From: Kumtagia ephedrae
GTDB taxonomy: Bacteria; Pseudomonadota; Alphaproteobacteria; Rhizobiales; Rhizobiaceae
Assembly (NCBI RefSeq): GCF_003012745.1
Contig: NZ_PXYK01000002.1
Location: forward strand, 62,001 to 126,000
Direction: 5' to 3'
DNA: 64,000 nt
Below are positions 53,259-62,184 of this stretch, in pieces. The translations under genes were made by a program, and so were the position numbers. Numbering within the stretch: the stretch's first letter is position 1; each line of letters begins with the position of its first letter. The notes beneath the pieces were generated by a model. That model saw only the letters and a program-made list of their open reading frames with translations, searched no databases and had not been told where the DNA came from.

Positions 53259-54196
53259 TCACGCTCGACGACATCCATGCCGCAGCCCTGCGCATCGCGC
53301 CGTATGTCAGGCGCACGCCGTTGATGCGTGCGACAGCGCTCGACCGGCCGCCGACCGAGGCCTCGCTGTGGCTCAAGCTGGAATGCCTTCAGGCGACGGG
53401 CTCGTTCAAGGCGCGCGGCGCCACGAACCGCCTGCTGGCGACGCCCGCGGCCGAGCTGGCCGGCGGCGTCGTGACGGCTTCCGGCGGCAATCACGGCCTC
53501 GCGGTAGCGCGTGCCGCGCGCATCGCCGGCGTGCCCGCCACCATTTTCGTGCCGACTAACGCCTCCCCCGCCAAGATCGACAAGCTGCGGAAACTGGGCG
53601 CGAAGGTCGAGGTGGTCGGATCGATCTGGAACGAGACCAATGTGCATGCGCTGGCGTTCGCCGAGCGTCATGGCGCCGCCTATTTCCACCCGTTCGCCGA
53701 CCCGCTGGTGCTGGCGGGCCAGGGAACCGTGGCGCTGGAGCTGCTGGAGGACAAGCCGGACCTCGACACCGTCCTCGTGGCGATCGGCGGCGGCGGCCTG
53801 ATCACCGGCATGGCGGTGGCACTGAAGGCACTTAAGCCGTCCATCCGCATCATCGGCATCGAGCCGACCGGCTCGCCGACCTTCCACGCCTCGCTGGCCG
53901 CCGGCGCGGTGGTGGCGCTGGACAAGGTGACGACCCGGGTCGCCACCATGGCCTGCGCGAAGACCGAGCCGGCGGTGTTCGCGCTGTCGAAGGACGCGAT
54001 CGATGAGGTCGTGCTGGTCGAGGACGAGGAGATGGTGGAGGCGGCGCGCTGGCTGTGGTTCGAGCTCGGCCTCGCCGCCGACCTCAGCGGTGCCGCCGCG
54101 GTGGCGGCGCTGCGCACGGGCCGGCTGAGGCTGGAAGCCGGCAGCAACGCCTGCGCGCTGGTGTGCGGCGCCGGCCCCGAAGGCCTCGCCGGCTGA
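53255..54196 (+). CDS. Threonine/serine dehydratase-like PLP enzyme (fold type II)
   Basis: 313 residues. The PLP lysine is in G-S-F-K-A-R-G-A near residue 53; A-S-G-G-N-H-G-L-A and the glycine-rich G-G-G-G-L-I-T-G phosphate loop are present. No ACT domain follows, so it is of the catabolic or single-domain type. The family deaminates Thr or Ser, but relatives act on 3-hydroxyaspartate, racemise serine or work in hydroxyectoine use (EutB). I start at the TTG at 53255, overlapping the previous stop (TTGA), with GAGGA upstream, since L-I-T-L-D-D-I-H fits the family N-terminus; an ATG at 53240 is the alternative. Confidence 0.85.
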   Translation: MITLDDIHAAALRIAPYVRRTPLMRATALDRPPTEASLWLKLECLQATGSFKARGATNRLLATPAAELAGGVVTASGGNHGLAVARAARIAGVPATIFVPTNASPAKIDKLRKLGAKVEVVGSIWNETNVHALAFAERHGAAYFHPFADPLVLAGQGTVALELLEDKPDLDTVLVAIGGGGLITGMAVALKALKPSIRIIGIEPTGSPTFHASLAAGAVVALDKVTTRVATMACAKTEPAVFALSKDAIDEVVLVEDEEMVEAARWLWFELGLAADLSGAAAVAALRTGRLRLEAGSNACALVCGAGPEGLAG

Positions 54197-54202
54197 GCCG
54201 CC

Positions 54203-55111
54203 ATGTATGACGGCCCGATCATCGATGCCCACCACCATTTCTGGGATTTCGGTCTCGGCAGGCATCCGTGGCTGATGAGCGGCGAGGCCGGTGACGACAT
54301 CGCGCCGCTGCGGCGCGATTTCCTCCCCGACGATTATGCGCGGATGGCGGATGGCTGCGGCATCGTCAGCAGCGTCCATGTCGAGGGCAACTGGGATCCG
54401 GCCGATCCGATCGGCGAGACCGAATGGCTCGACGGACTCGAGCGGCCGGCGGGCATCGCGGCGCGCTATGTCGCCTACGCCCCGCTGCTCGAACCCTGCG
54501 CCGCCGGGATCCTGGAAAGGCACGCCGCGCACGAGCGCGTGGTCGGAATCCGCGAGATCCTGAGCTGGCATCCCGATCCCGCCAAGCGGCGTCTGCCCGA
54601 CAACGACCGCTTGACCAGCCCGGCATGGCGGCAGAACCTCGGCTTGCTCAGCCGCTACGGCTTCAGCTTCGACCTGCTCGTCTCACCCTGGCAGCTCGAC
54701 GACGTGCGCAGGCTGGCCGAGACCTTTCCGGATATCTCCTTCATCCTCAATCACTGCGGCAATCCGATGGACCGGGATGCCGGCGGCATGCGGCGCTGGC
54801 GCGCCGGGCTGGCTTCCGCGGCCAAGGCCGGCAACGTGTCGATCAAGATCTCCGACCCGGTCGCCTATGACCCGCACTGGAGCTTCGACAGCCTTGCCGA
54901 CGTGATGCTGACGGCGATCGACCTGTTCGGCCCGGCACGCAGCATGTTCGCTAGCGACTACCCCGTCGCCGGCCTGCATATCGGCTTCGCCGAATGGATC
55001 GACGTCTTCAGGCGGGTGGCGGCGCGCTTTTCGGCCGCCGAGCAGCGGGCGATCTTTCACGACAACGCCGCCGCGCTCTACCGGATGGCCGACCATCCCC
55101 CGCAGCCCTGA
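54203..55111 (+). CDS. Amidohydrolase-2 family protein (metal-dependent hydrolase of the TIM-barrel fold)
   Basis: 302 residues starting I-I-D-A-H-H-H-F-W-D, the metal-binding HxH motif, with a further His in F-I-L-N-H-C-G-N-P and an Asp in F-A-S-D-Y-P-V at the C-terminal side of the barrel. Members include fucono-/galactono-lactonases, 2-pyrone-4,6-dicarboxylate hydrolase and other lactone or amide hydrolases. Third gene of the 52245 operon, 6 bp after the PLP enzyme. A lactone substrate would suit the nearby sugar importer; this is speculation. Confidence 0.85.
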   Translation: MYDGPIIDAHHHFWDFGLGRHPWLMSGEAGDDIAPLRRDFLPDDYARMADGCGIVSSVHVEGNWDPADPIGETEWLDGLERPAGIAARYVAYAPLLEPCAAGILERHAAHERVVGIREILSWHPDPAKRRLPDNDRLTSPAWRQNLGLLSRYGFSFDLLVSPWQLDDVRRLAETFPDISFILNHCGNPMDRDAGGMRRWRAGLASAAKAGNVSIKISDPVAYDPHWSFDSLADVMLTAIDLFGPARSMFASDYPVAGLHIGFAEWIDVFRRVAARFSAAEQRAIFHDNAAALYRMADHPPQP

Positions 55112-55129
55112 CCGGCAATACCTGCCGTT

Positions 55130-56896
55130 TCACGCCGCCACCAGATGGCCGCCGCCGATATCCTGCAGGCGCAGCTTGGGTGGCGCGTCGCCGACGCGCC
55201 TGACGGCGCTCGGGATTTCGCTGTCGAGCCGGGCGAAGCGGACGCGGCGCAGCGCCGGCTCAGGGACCGGCACGGCCTCGATCAGCCGCTTGGTGTAGGG
55301 ATGGCCCGGACTGGAGAAAACCTGATCGCGCGTGCCCATCTCGACGATCTGGCCGAGATACATCACCGCCACGCGATCCGAGATGTTTTCCACGACCGCC
55401 ATGTCATGCGAGATGAACAGATAGGCCACGCCGAACTCGCGCTGGAGATCCTTCAGCAGCCGCAGCACACGCGCCTGAACCGATACGTCGAGGGCCGATA
55501 CGCTTTCGTCGGCGACGATCAGCTTCGGCCGCAGCGCCAGCGCCCGCGCGATGCAGATGCGCTGCCTCTGCCCGCCGGAGAATTCGTGGGGATAGCGGTC
55601 CATGTGCTCGGGCGAAAGGCCGACGCGCTCGAACAGGGCGGCAACCCTTGCCTGCCGCTCGTCGCTGTCGCCGATCCTATGGATGACCAGCGGCTCAGCG
55701 ACGAGGTCGCCCACGCGCATGCGCGGATCGAGGGAGGCGTAGGGATCCTGAAAGATCATCTGGACGTCGCGCCGCGCCGCCTTGCGCCCGGCGGCGCCGA
55801 GCGAGGCAAGATCACGGCCGTTGATCGCGATGCCGCCGGTGTACGGCACGAGCCCGGCTATCGCCTTGGCGGTGGTAGACTTGCCGCAGCCGGATTCGCC
55901 CACCAGCGACAGCGTCTCGCCCGGAGCGATGGAAAAGCTGACCCCCTCCACCGCATGAACCCGCCGGTCGACGCGGCCGAAAAAGCCGCCATGCAGATCG
56001 AAGCGGACATGCAGGTCGCGCACTTCGGCCACGTTGCGGGAGGTTTCGGGTTGGGAACTGAAGCCTGTCGCGCCGCCCGCCGCACCGCCTTCGCGGCCCT
56101 TGCCGATGCGCGGCACCGCCGCCAGCAGCTCGCGCGTGTAGTCTGCCCGGGGGCGGGCGAAGATGTCGAGCGCCCTGCCCGTTTCGACCATGCGGCCGTG
56201 CCGCATGATGATGACGCGATCCGCCATCTCCGCGACGACGCCCATGTCGTGGGTGATCAGGATGACGCTGGTGCCGTTCTCGCGCTGCAGGTCGCGCAAC
56301 AGCTCGAGCACCTCGCCCTGTACCGTGACGTCGAGCGCCGTGGTCGGCTCGTCGGCGATGAGCACGTCGGGTTGCAAGGCGAGCGCCATGGCGATCATGA
56401 CGCGCTGGCGCATGCCGCCCGAGAGCTCATGCGGATATTGCTTCAGCCGGCTTTCGGCCGCGGGGATGCGCACCGCGTTCAGCGCCTCGATCGCCTTGCG
56501 CCGCGCTTCGTTGCGCGGCAGCGCGGTGTGCGCCTCGATCGCCTCCATGAGCTGCCGGCCGATCGTCAGCACCGGGTTCAGCGAGGTCATCGGCTCCTGG
56601 AAGATCATGGCGATGCGGTCGCCGCGTATGCGGCGCATGCGGCCTTCGTCAAGCGCGGTCAGCTCGGTGTCGCCGAGCCGGATCGTCCCTGATTTTATCC
56701 GGGCCGCCGGCCGCGGCAGCAGCGCCATGATGGCGAGCGAGGTCATCGACTTGCCGGACCCGGATTCGCCGACGATGCAGAGCGTCTCGCCGCTTTGCAG
56801 GGCGAAGGAGAGGTCGGAAACGACCTCGCGCTCGCCCTCCTCGCCGCGGACGGAGACGGTGAGGTTTGATACGGTGAGGATGGGGGCGGCTGTCAT
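55130..56896 (-). CDS. Dipeptide-type ABC transporter ATP-binding protein with two fused ATPase domains
   Basis: 588 residues. Domain 1: G-E-S-G-S-G-K-S-M, L-S-G-G-M-R-Q-R and V-L-I-A-D-E-P-T-T-A-L-D. Domain 2 (from about 305): G-E-S-G-C-G-K-S-T-T, F-S-G-G-Q-R-Q-R and L-I-V-A-D-E-S-V-S-A-L-D. The GsiA-like layout serves the importer encoded upstream on the same strand (57-61 kb), separated by the acetamidase gene and a palindrome. ATG at 56896; a start at 56956 would begin within the palindrome. Confidence 0.92.
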   Translation of the reverse strand: MTAAPILTVSNLTVSVRGEEGEREVVSDLSFALQSGETLCIVGESGSGKSMTSLAIMALLPRPAARIKSGTIRLGDTELTALDEGRMRRIRGDRIAMIFQEPMTSLNPVLTIGRQLMEAIEAHTALPRNEARRKAIEALNAVRIPAAESRLKQYPHELSGGMRQRVMIAMALALQPDVLIADEPTTALDVTVQGEVLELLRDLQRENGTSVILITHDMGVVAEMADRVIIMRHGRMVETGRALDIFARPRADYTRELLAAVPRIGKGREGGAAGGATGFSSQPETSRNVAEVRDLHVRFDLHGGFFGRVDRRVHAVEGVSFSIAPGETLSLVGESGCGKSTTAKAIAGLVPYTGGIAINGRDLASLGAAGRKAARRDVQMIFQDPYASLDPRMRVGDLVAEPLVIHRIGDSDERQARVAALFERVGLSPEHMDRYPHEFSGGQRQRICIARALALRPKLIVADESVSALDVSVQARVLRLLKDLQREFGVAYLFISHDMAVVENISDRVAVMYLGQIVEMGTRDQVFSSPGHPYTKRLIEAVPVPEPALRRVRFARLDSEIPSAVRRVGDAPPKLRLQDIGGGHLVAA

Positions 56897-56925
56897 CAGG
56901 ACGGCCACCCGCCGAAGTCGGTATT

Positions 56926-57095
56926 CCTTCGCACCCCCCTCTGTCCTGCCGGACATCTCCCCCGCAAGGGGGGAGATTGGCTGTCAACTCCGCTTTCGCC
57001 AATCTCCAATCTTGCAGGACAAGCGGCAAAATCGAAGCTGCCAATCTCCCCCCTTGCGGGGAAGATATCCGGCAGGACAGAGGGGGGTGCGAAGG
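56926..57095. repeat. Long near-perfect inverted repeat between fmdA-like and ATPase genes
   Basis: 56-bp arms at 56926-56981 and 57040-57095 match as reverse complements at 54 positions; spacer 58 bp. Each arm has an internal C/G hairpin around GCAA (C-C-C-C-C-G-C-A-A-G-G-G-G-G-G). It splits an otherwise contiguous minus-strand operon and could modulate expression of the ATPase gene. Confidence 0.9.
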
Positions 57096-57155
57096 GATGC
57101 GGGCGATCAACGATTAACCTGCAATCCCCCAAGGCGTCTGGACACGCAACCGTGA

Positions 57156-58100
57156 TCATTCGAACACGACACGCGGGAAATAGAACGACACCACCCAGTT
57201 GGGCATGTCGACGATCTCGCTGATCCTGAGATCGCCGCAGACCGAGCCGAGCATGTAGGCCTCGACCGGGTCGAGGCCGTAGCGGCCGGCGAGCAGATCG
57301 ACCATCTGCGAAACCGCGGCTTTCGCGCCGCTCATCAGGTCCGGCCCGACCCCGGTCGTCACTTCGTAACCCTTCGCGTCCAGATGGCGCGTCACCGGAC
57401 CCGGCGTGGTGAAGCGCGGGAACCGCAGCCGCGCGTCCTTGACCAGGTCGATGGTGAGCACCGCGTTCATCGGGCTTTCGATCGCCGTGCCGCAGACCTC
57501 GCCGTCGCCCTGCGCGGCGTGCGTGTCGCCGACCGAGAACAGGGCTCCGGCGACCTCGACCGGCAGGTAGAGCACGGTGCCGGCAGCGAGATCGCGGATA
57601 TCGAGATTGCCGCCCATGCGGCGCGGCGGCACGACGGAATGGAGGCCCGCCTCCTCCGGCGCGTTGCCGATAGTGCCGGCGAACGGCTTCAGGGGGACCC
57701 GCGCGTTTTTGCCGAATAGGGCGGGCTCCAGTGAAGACGCATCGTATTTCCAGATGTTCAGCGCCGGTTCCGTGAAATCGTCGGCAAGCAGGCCGAAGCC
57801 CGGAATGTTCGCCGTCCAGCCGAAGCCGGACGGTTTGAACTGCTCGATGGTGATCTTGAGCGCGTCGCCCGGCTCCGCCTCCTCGACGAAGATCGGGCCG
57901 GTGACCGGGTTGACCCTGGCGAAGTCGAGCTTCGGCACGTCGACGACGGTGCTGTCGGCATCGAACTGGCCGCCGGACGAGTCCAGGCACTCGAATTCGA
58001 TGGTCGAGCCCGGTGCCACCCGCTCGGCTGGGACAAACGAGTTGTCCCAGCCGAAATGATGATTGCGCCCGTGGATGGTGTAGTCGCAGTTATTGCACAT
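57156..58100 (-). CDS. fmdA: Acetamidase/formamidase-family protein
   Basis: 314 residues. N-terminal H-H-F-G-W-D-N, then V-N-P-V-T-G-P-I-F-V-E-E-A-E-P-G-D and the segment L-Y-L-P-V-E-V-A-G-A-L-F-S-V-G-D-T-H-A-A-Q-G-D-G-E-V-C-G-T are signature features of FmdA-type formamidases and acetamidases, which hydrolyse short amides to ammonia and the acid. The start lies inside the end of the binding-protein gene (11-bp overlap). In Methylophilus the formamidase operon also carries amide-binding and regulatory genes, consistent with the AmiC/AmiR pair at the head of this operon. Confidence 0.9.
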   Translation of the reverse strand: MCNNCDYTIHGRNHHFGWDNSFVPAERVAPGSTIEFECLDSSGGQFDADSTVVDVPKLDFARVNPVTGPIFVEEAEPGDALKITIEQFKPSGFGWTANIPGFGLLADDFTEPALNIWKYDASSLEPALFGKNARVPLKPFAGTIGNAPEEAGLHSVVPPRRMGGNLDIRDLAAGTVLYLPVEVAGALFSVGDTHAAQGDGEVCGTAIESPMNAVLTIDLVKDARLRFPRFTTPGPVTRHLDAKGYEVTTGVGPDLMSGAKAAVSQMVDLLAGRYGLDPVEAYMLGSVCGDLRISEIVDMPNWVVSFYFPRVVFE

Positions 58101-59736
58101 CGTTCACATACACGTAGTCGTAGTTGATCGGGATGTGGACCGGGTCGACATAGAGGTTGTCGGCACCGCCCATGCGCGGCGACTTCATGGTGAAGCGCTG
58201 CTCGTTGAACACCGGCGCCCAGGGCGCGTCCTCCATGACCTTGCCGTAGATCTCGCTCCACAGCTTGTAGCGCTCCTCGGCCTTGGCCGGATCGACGATG
58301 GAGTCGGCCTCGGCAGCCTTCTTGTCGAGGTCCTCGTTGCAGTACCAGGCCCAGTTCCAGCCGCCCGGCACGGCGCCGCCACAGCCCAGGATCGGGCCGT
58401 AGAAATTGGACGGGTCGGGGAAGTCGGCGATCCAGGCCATGCCGCCGGACCAGATCATCGGCGCGCCGGCCTTGTCGCCGCCGGCGGCGATGACGTTGGC
58501 CTGCGCCAGCGACTGCAGGCTTGCCTTGATGCCGATGGCCGCGAGATCCTGCTGGATCGCCTGGGCGATGCGCGGATTGGGATCGGTGTTCATGACGAAC
58601 AGCTCCGTCTCGAAGCCGTCGGGATGGCCGGCTTCGGCGAGCAAGGCCTTGGCCTTTTCCGGCTCATAGGCATAACCCTTGAAGGCCTTGTCGTAGCCCG
58701 GCATGGACGGCGGCAGCGGCTGGTTGGCCGGCACGGCGCGGTTGTTGATAAGCTGGACGATGCGGTCCTTGTTGATCGCCATGTTGACGGCCTGGCGCAC
58801 CTTGACGTTGTCGAACGGCGCCATGGTGGTGTTCATGGTGACGTAGCCGGTGTGGAGCTGGCCGCCGACGACGACGCGCGCCTTCTGCTCGGGATCGTTC
58901 ATCACCTCCTGGAATTTCGCCGGCGGGATGCCGTCGCCCGGAATGTCGACCTCGCCCTTCTGCAGGCGCAGCAGCGCGACGATCGGTTCCTGGCCGATCT
59001 CGAAGGTGATCTTGTCGAGATAGGGCAGGCCCTTGCGCCAATGATCCGGGTTGCGCTCGAAGACGAGCCGCTGGCCGAGCGTCCACTCCGCCATCCTGTA
59101 CGCACCGGTGCCGACCGGGTTCTTGCCGAAATCGGCGCCGTGCTGCTCGACCGCCTCCTTCGGCACGAGGTGCGAAAAATTGATCGCCATGACGTGCAGG
59201 AAGGTGGCGTCGGGGCGCGACAGCTCGATCTTCACCGTCGACGGATCGACGACGGTGACGCCGGACAGGCTCTCGGACTTGCCGCCGGCGACGTCCTCGA
59301 AGCCTACGATCGAGGCGAAGAAGCCGGCACCGGGGCTCTGCGTTTTCGGATTGGTGACACGGTCGAGCGAGTACTTGACGTCGTCCGCCGTCATCTCGCG
59401 ACCGTTGTGGAATTTCACCCCCTTGCGCAGCTTGAAGGTGAAGGTCTTGCCGTCCGGCGAAATCTCGTAGCTCTCCGCCAGGTCGGGCCGCAGGTTGGTG
59501 GTTCCGGGTTCGTAGTCCATCAGCCCGTCGTAAAGGCTCTTGATCATCGACCAGTTCTGCCAGTCGTAGCCGATGGCCGGGTCGAGGGTGGCCACGTCGT
59601 CCTTGTAGGTGATCACGACCTCGCCGCCCGCCTTGGCGCTGGGATCGAGATTTTCCTCCTGCGCCTTGGCCGGAGAGAGCGCGAGCATCAGCGCAAGCGC
59701 CGATGCGGCCACGGTGGAAGCCAGATAGGTTTTCAT
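58090..59736 (-). CDS. ABC transporter substrate-binding protein, family 5
   Basis: 548 residues, with a Sec signal peptide (M-K-T-Y-L-A-S-T-V-A, hydrophobic run, A-K-A-Q at about 26). Family 5 motifs: F-K-L-R-K-G-V-K-F-H-N-G-R-E, P-V-G-T-G-A-Y-R-M near residue 190, V-R-Q-A-V-N-M-A-I-N-K-D and A-L-L-A-E-A-G-H-P-D-G-F. SD AAGGGAA precedes the ATG. Unusually for an importer operon the permease genes come first. The co-transcribed acetamidase suggests a ligand with an amide bond. Confidence 0.92.
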   Translation of the reverse strand: MKTYLASTVAASALALMLALSPAKAQEENLDPSAKAGGEVVITYKDDVATLDPAIGYDWQNWSMIKSLYDGLMDYEPGTTNLRPDLAESYEISPDGKTFTFKLRKGVKFHNGREMTADDVKYSLDRVTNPKTQSPGAGFFASIVGFEDVAGGKSESLSGVTVVDPSTVKIELSRPDATFLHVMAINFSHLVPKEAVEQHGADFGKNPVGTGAYRMAEWTLGQRLVFERNPDHWRKGLPYLDKITFEIGQEPIVALLRLQKGEVDIPGDGIPPAKFQEVMNDPEQKARVVVGGQLHTGYVTMNTTMAPFDNVKVRQAVNMAINKDRIVQLINNRAVPANQPLPPSMPGYDKAFKGYAYEPEKAKALLAEAGHPDGFETELFVMNTDPNPRIAQAIQQDLAAIGIKASLQSLAQANVIAAGGDKAGAPMIWSGGMAWIADFPDPSNFYGPILGCGGAVPGGWNWAWYCNEDLDKKAAEADSIVDPAKAEERYKLWSEIYGKVMEDAPWAPVFNEQRFTMKSPRMGGADNLYVDPVHIPINYDYVYVNDVQ

Positions 59737-59772
59737 ACCAGTGTTCCCTTCTTCATTGTGGTTCTCTTTTTC

Positions 59773-60693
59773 TCACCGCAGCTTGATGCGCGGATCGATG
59801 AACGGCGCGACGATGTCGGCCAGCAGGTTGCCGAGCACGATGGCGCAGGCCGAAACCAGCGTGACGCCCATGATGATCGGAATGTCGACGCGCTGGATCG
59901 CCTGCCAGGCGAGCTGGCCGATGCCCGGCCAGCCGAACACGCTTTCCACCACGACGATGCCGCCCATGAAGATGCCGACGTCGATGCCGATCATGGCGAT
60001 CACCGGCAGGATGGCGTTGGGCAGGGCATGGCGGAAAAGGATGGTGCCGCGGGCGAGCCCCTTGGCGCGGGCGGTGCGCATGTAGTCCTGGCGCAGCACG
60101 TCGATCATCGACGAGCGCATCATGCGCGAATACCAGCCGGCGCCGAGCACGCCCAGCGTCAGCGACGGCAGCACGAGATGGCGCCAGGTCCCGTAACCGC
60201 CGATCGGAAACCAGCCGAGCCGCACCGCGAAGACGTAGAGCAGCAGCAGCCCGACGACGAATTGCGGCGCCGACACGCCGACGAAGGACCCCACCATCAG
60301 GGCCTGGTCGGTGGCGCTGCCGCGCTTGACCGCCGCGACGATGCCCATCGTCAGCCCGATCGCCAGCTCGCACGCGATGGCGCCGAGCATCAGCAGCAGG
60401 CTCGCCGGCAGGCGCGACACGATCAGTTCGCTGACCTGCGAGCGCTGGATATAAGAGCGGCCGAGATCGCCGCTGAGCAGATTCAGCAGATAGCGCCAGT
60501 ACTGGACGAAGAAGGGCTGGTCGAGGCCGAGCTGGCGGCGGATGTTCTCCACCGTCTCCGGGGTGGCGCTGCGGCCGGCGATCTGGCGCACCGGGTCGGC
60601 AGGCAGGAGATAGAGCAGCGCGAAGGTGATGATCGACACGCCGAGCAGGATGAGCGCGGACTGAACGAGGCGGCGGCCGAGATAGGCGATCAT
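59773..60693 (-). CDS. ABC transporter permease, DppB type
   Basis: 306 residues with L-L-Y-L-L-P-A-D-P-V-R-Q-I-A-G near residue 28 and the EAA loop Y-M-R-T-A-R-A-K-G-L-A-R-G-T-I-L-F-R-H-A-L. ATG at 60693 overlaps the DppC stop by four bases. Pairs with the gene upstream. Confidence 0.92.
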   Translation of the reverse strand: MIAYLGRRLVQSALILLGVSIITFALLYLLPADPVRQIAGRSATPETVENIRRQLGLDQPFFVQYWRYLLNLLSGDLGRSYIQRSQVSELIVSRLPASLLLMLGAIACELAIGLTMGIVAAVKRGSATDQALMVGSFVGVSAPQFVVGLLLLYVFAVRLGWFPIGGYGTWRHLVLPSLTLGVLGAGWYSRMMRSSMIDVLRQDYMRTARAKGLARGTILFRHALPNAILPVIAMIGIDVGIFMGGIVVVESVFGWPGIGQLAWQAIQRVDIPIIMGVTLVSACAIVLGNLLADIVAPFIDPRIKLR

Positions 60694-61595
60694 GCCTGGC
60701 CCCGCTGCGTCGGATCGAGCACGTCGCGCAAGGCGTCGCCGACGAGATTGAAGGCGAGCGCCAGCGCCAGGATCGCCGCGCCCGGAAAGAAGACCAGCCA
60801 GGGTGCCGCCTGGAAATAGGTCTGGTTCTCGAAGATGATGTTTCCCCATGACGCGGTCGGCGGCTGCACGCCGATGCCGAGATAGGAGAGCGTCGCCTCG
60901 AGCAGCACCGTGGTCGAGATGCCGAGCGTTCCCCAGACAATGATGGTCGGCAGGAGGTGGGGCAGAATATGACGGAACAGAATGCGCGGCGTGCCGGCGC
61001 CCAGTGTCCGCTCGGCGTCGATGAATTCGCGTTCGGCGAGCGAACTCGTCTCCGTGTAGAGGACGCGTGCCGTCTGCACCCAGTTCACCAGCGCGATCAC
61101 CAGCGCCACGATCCACAGGCTGGGCTGCAGGATGGCGGCCAGGCAGATGGCGAGCAGCAAGGCGGGGAACGCCATCATCAGATCGGTGAAGCGCATGAGG
61201 ACGCCGCCGATCCAGCCGCGGAAGAACCCCGCCGTCACGCCGACCAGCGTGCCGATCAGCAGCGCGGCGCCGTTGGCGACGATGCCGATGATGAGGGAGG
61301 TGCGCGCGCCATAAAGGATGCGGGTGGCGAGGTCGCGGCCGAGCAGATCGGTGCCGAGCCAGAATTGCGCGCTCGGCGGCAGCGGCGCGCCTTCCAGCGT
61401 CAATCCGTCGAACATCTGCTCATTGGGATCGTAGGGCGTGAGCCAGGGCGCGAGGATAGCCGCGCCGATCGTGGCGACGATGACCAGCAGGCCGAGCAAT
61501 GCCAGCCTGCGCCGCAGCAGGGCGCGCCAAACGCCGGTCCGGGGCCGGATCGCGGTCGCAGCAGCGCCGACGTCAGGCGAGATGGGAATGGTCAT
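60690..61595 (-). CDS. ABC transporter permease, DppC type
   Basis: 301 residues: first TM L-A-L-L-G-L-L-V-I-V-A-T-I-G, periplasmic W-L-G-T-D-L-L-G-R-D-L-A-T-R-I, and the EAA segment F-I-D-A-E-R-T-L-G-A-G-T-P-R-I-L-F-R-H-I. SD GGGAGG precedes the ATG at 61595, which lies 23 bases inside the upstream amiR-like gene. Gene order C then B is reversed relative to most dpp operons. Confidence 0.92.
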   Translation of the reverse strand: MTIPISPDVGAAATAIRPRTGVWRALLRRRLALLGLLVIVATIGAAILAPWLTPYDPNEQMFDGLTLEGAPLPPSAQFWLGTDLLGRDLATRILYGARTSLIIGIVANGAALLIGTLVGVTAGFFRGWIGGVLMRFTDLMMAFPALLLAICLAAILQPSLWIVALVIALVNWVQTARVLYTETSSLAEREFIDAERTLGAGTPRILFRHILPHLLPTIIVWGTLGISTTVLLEATLSYLGIGVQPPTASWGNIIFENQTYFQAAPWLVFFPGAAILALALAFNLVGDALRDVLDPTQRGQA

Positions 61596-62184
61596 CGCCC
61601 TCCCTCTCGTCCGGCCGCGTCATGGCGACGACGCGGCGTGCCGCTTCCTCCATGCTGATCTGCCAGCTCATGGCGAGCGAACGCAGCTGCGCATAGGCCC
61701 TGTCGTCGTCCACGCCCTGCGTCGTGAGCGCGGCGACGGCGCGCACGATCGTCTGCCGTTCCGCCACGCGCGCCTGCAGCGCTGCGATCTCGTCGGCCAG
61801 CCGCCGGCGCGCGCCGAAGGACTGGCGCGCTATCAGCAGGGCGCTGTAGACACCGGCATTGCCGATCGGCTTCAGCAGTTGCGCGTCGGCCTTGTGCGAT
61901 AGCGCCCATTCGATACGGCCCGGCGCCTCCGAGCCGATCAGCGCGATCAGCGGCATCGGCGCCTCCCCGGGACGCCAGGGAAACTGCTCGTCGAAGCCGA
62001 AATCGACGTCGAAGAACACGAAGTCGGCCGCCAGGGCCTCCGGCGGCAGCTCGGGCCAGCACTCGGTCGCCTCGAGCCCGATCGCCGTCAACTGGCGCAT
62101 GATCGCCGCCACGGTGGGGTGCGGCCGGTGCAGGACGAATGCCTTGGCGCCGCCCAGGTTGGGGATGCGGGAGACCCGGCTCAT
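61573..62184 (-). CDS. AmiR-like ANTAR-domain antiterminator (second copy)
   Basis: 203 residues. Pseudo-receiver domain (about 1-120) followed by a coiled-coil (L-A-D-E-I-A-A-L-Q-A-R-V-A-E-R) and a C-terminal ANTAR helix bundle, V-A-A-L-T-T-Q-G-V-D-D-D-R-A-Y-A-Q-L-R-S and then M-S-W-Q-I-S-M-E-E-A-A. It is more divergent from the consensus than the copy at 32062. Start ATG after AGGTGG; it overlaps the AmiC-like stop by one base and the permease start by 23 bases. Expected to act with the AmiC-like protein on the leader of this operon. Confidence 0.8.
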   Translation of the reverse strand: MSRVSRIPNLGGAKAFVLHRPHPTVAAIMRQLTAIGLEATECWPELPPEALAADFVFFDVDFGFDEQFPWRPGEAPMPLIALIGSEAPGRIEWALSHKADAQLLKPIGNAGVYSALLIARQSFGARRRLADEIAALQARVAERQTIVRAVAALTTQGVDDDRAYAQLRSLAMSWQISMEEAARRVVAMTRPDEREGDDHSHLA

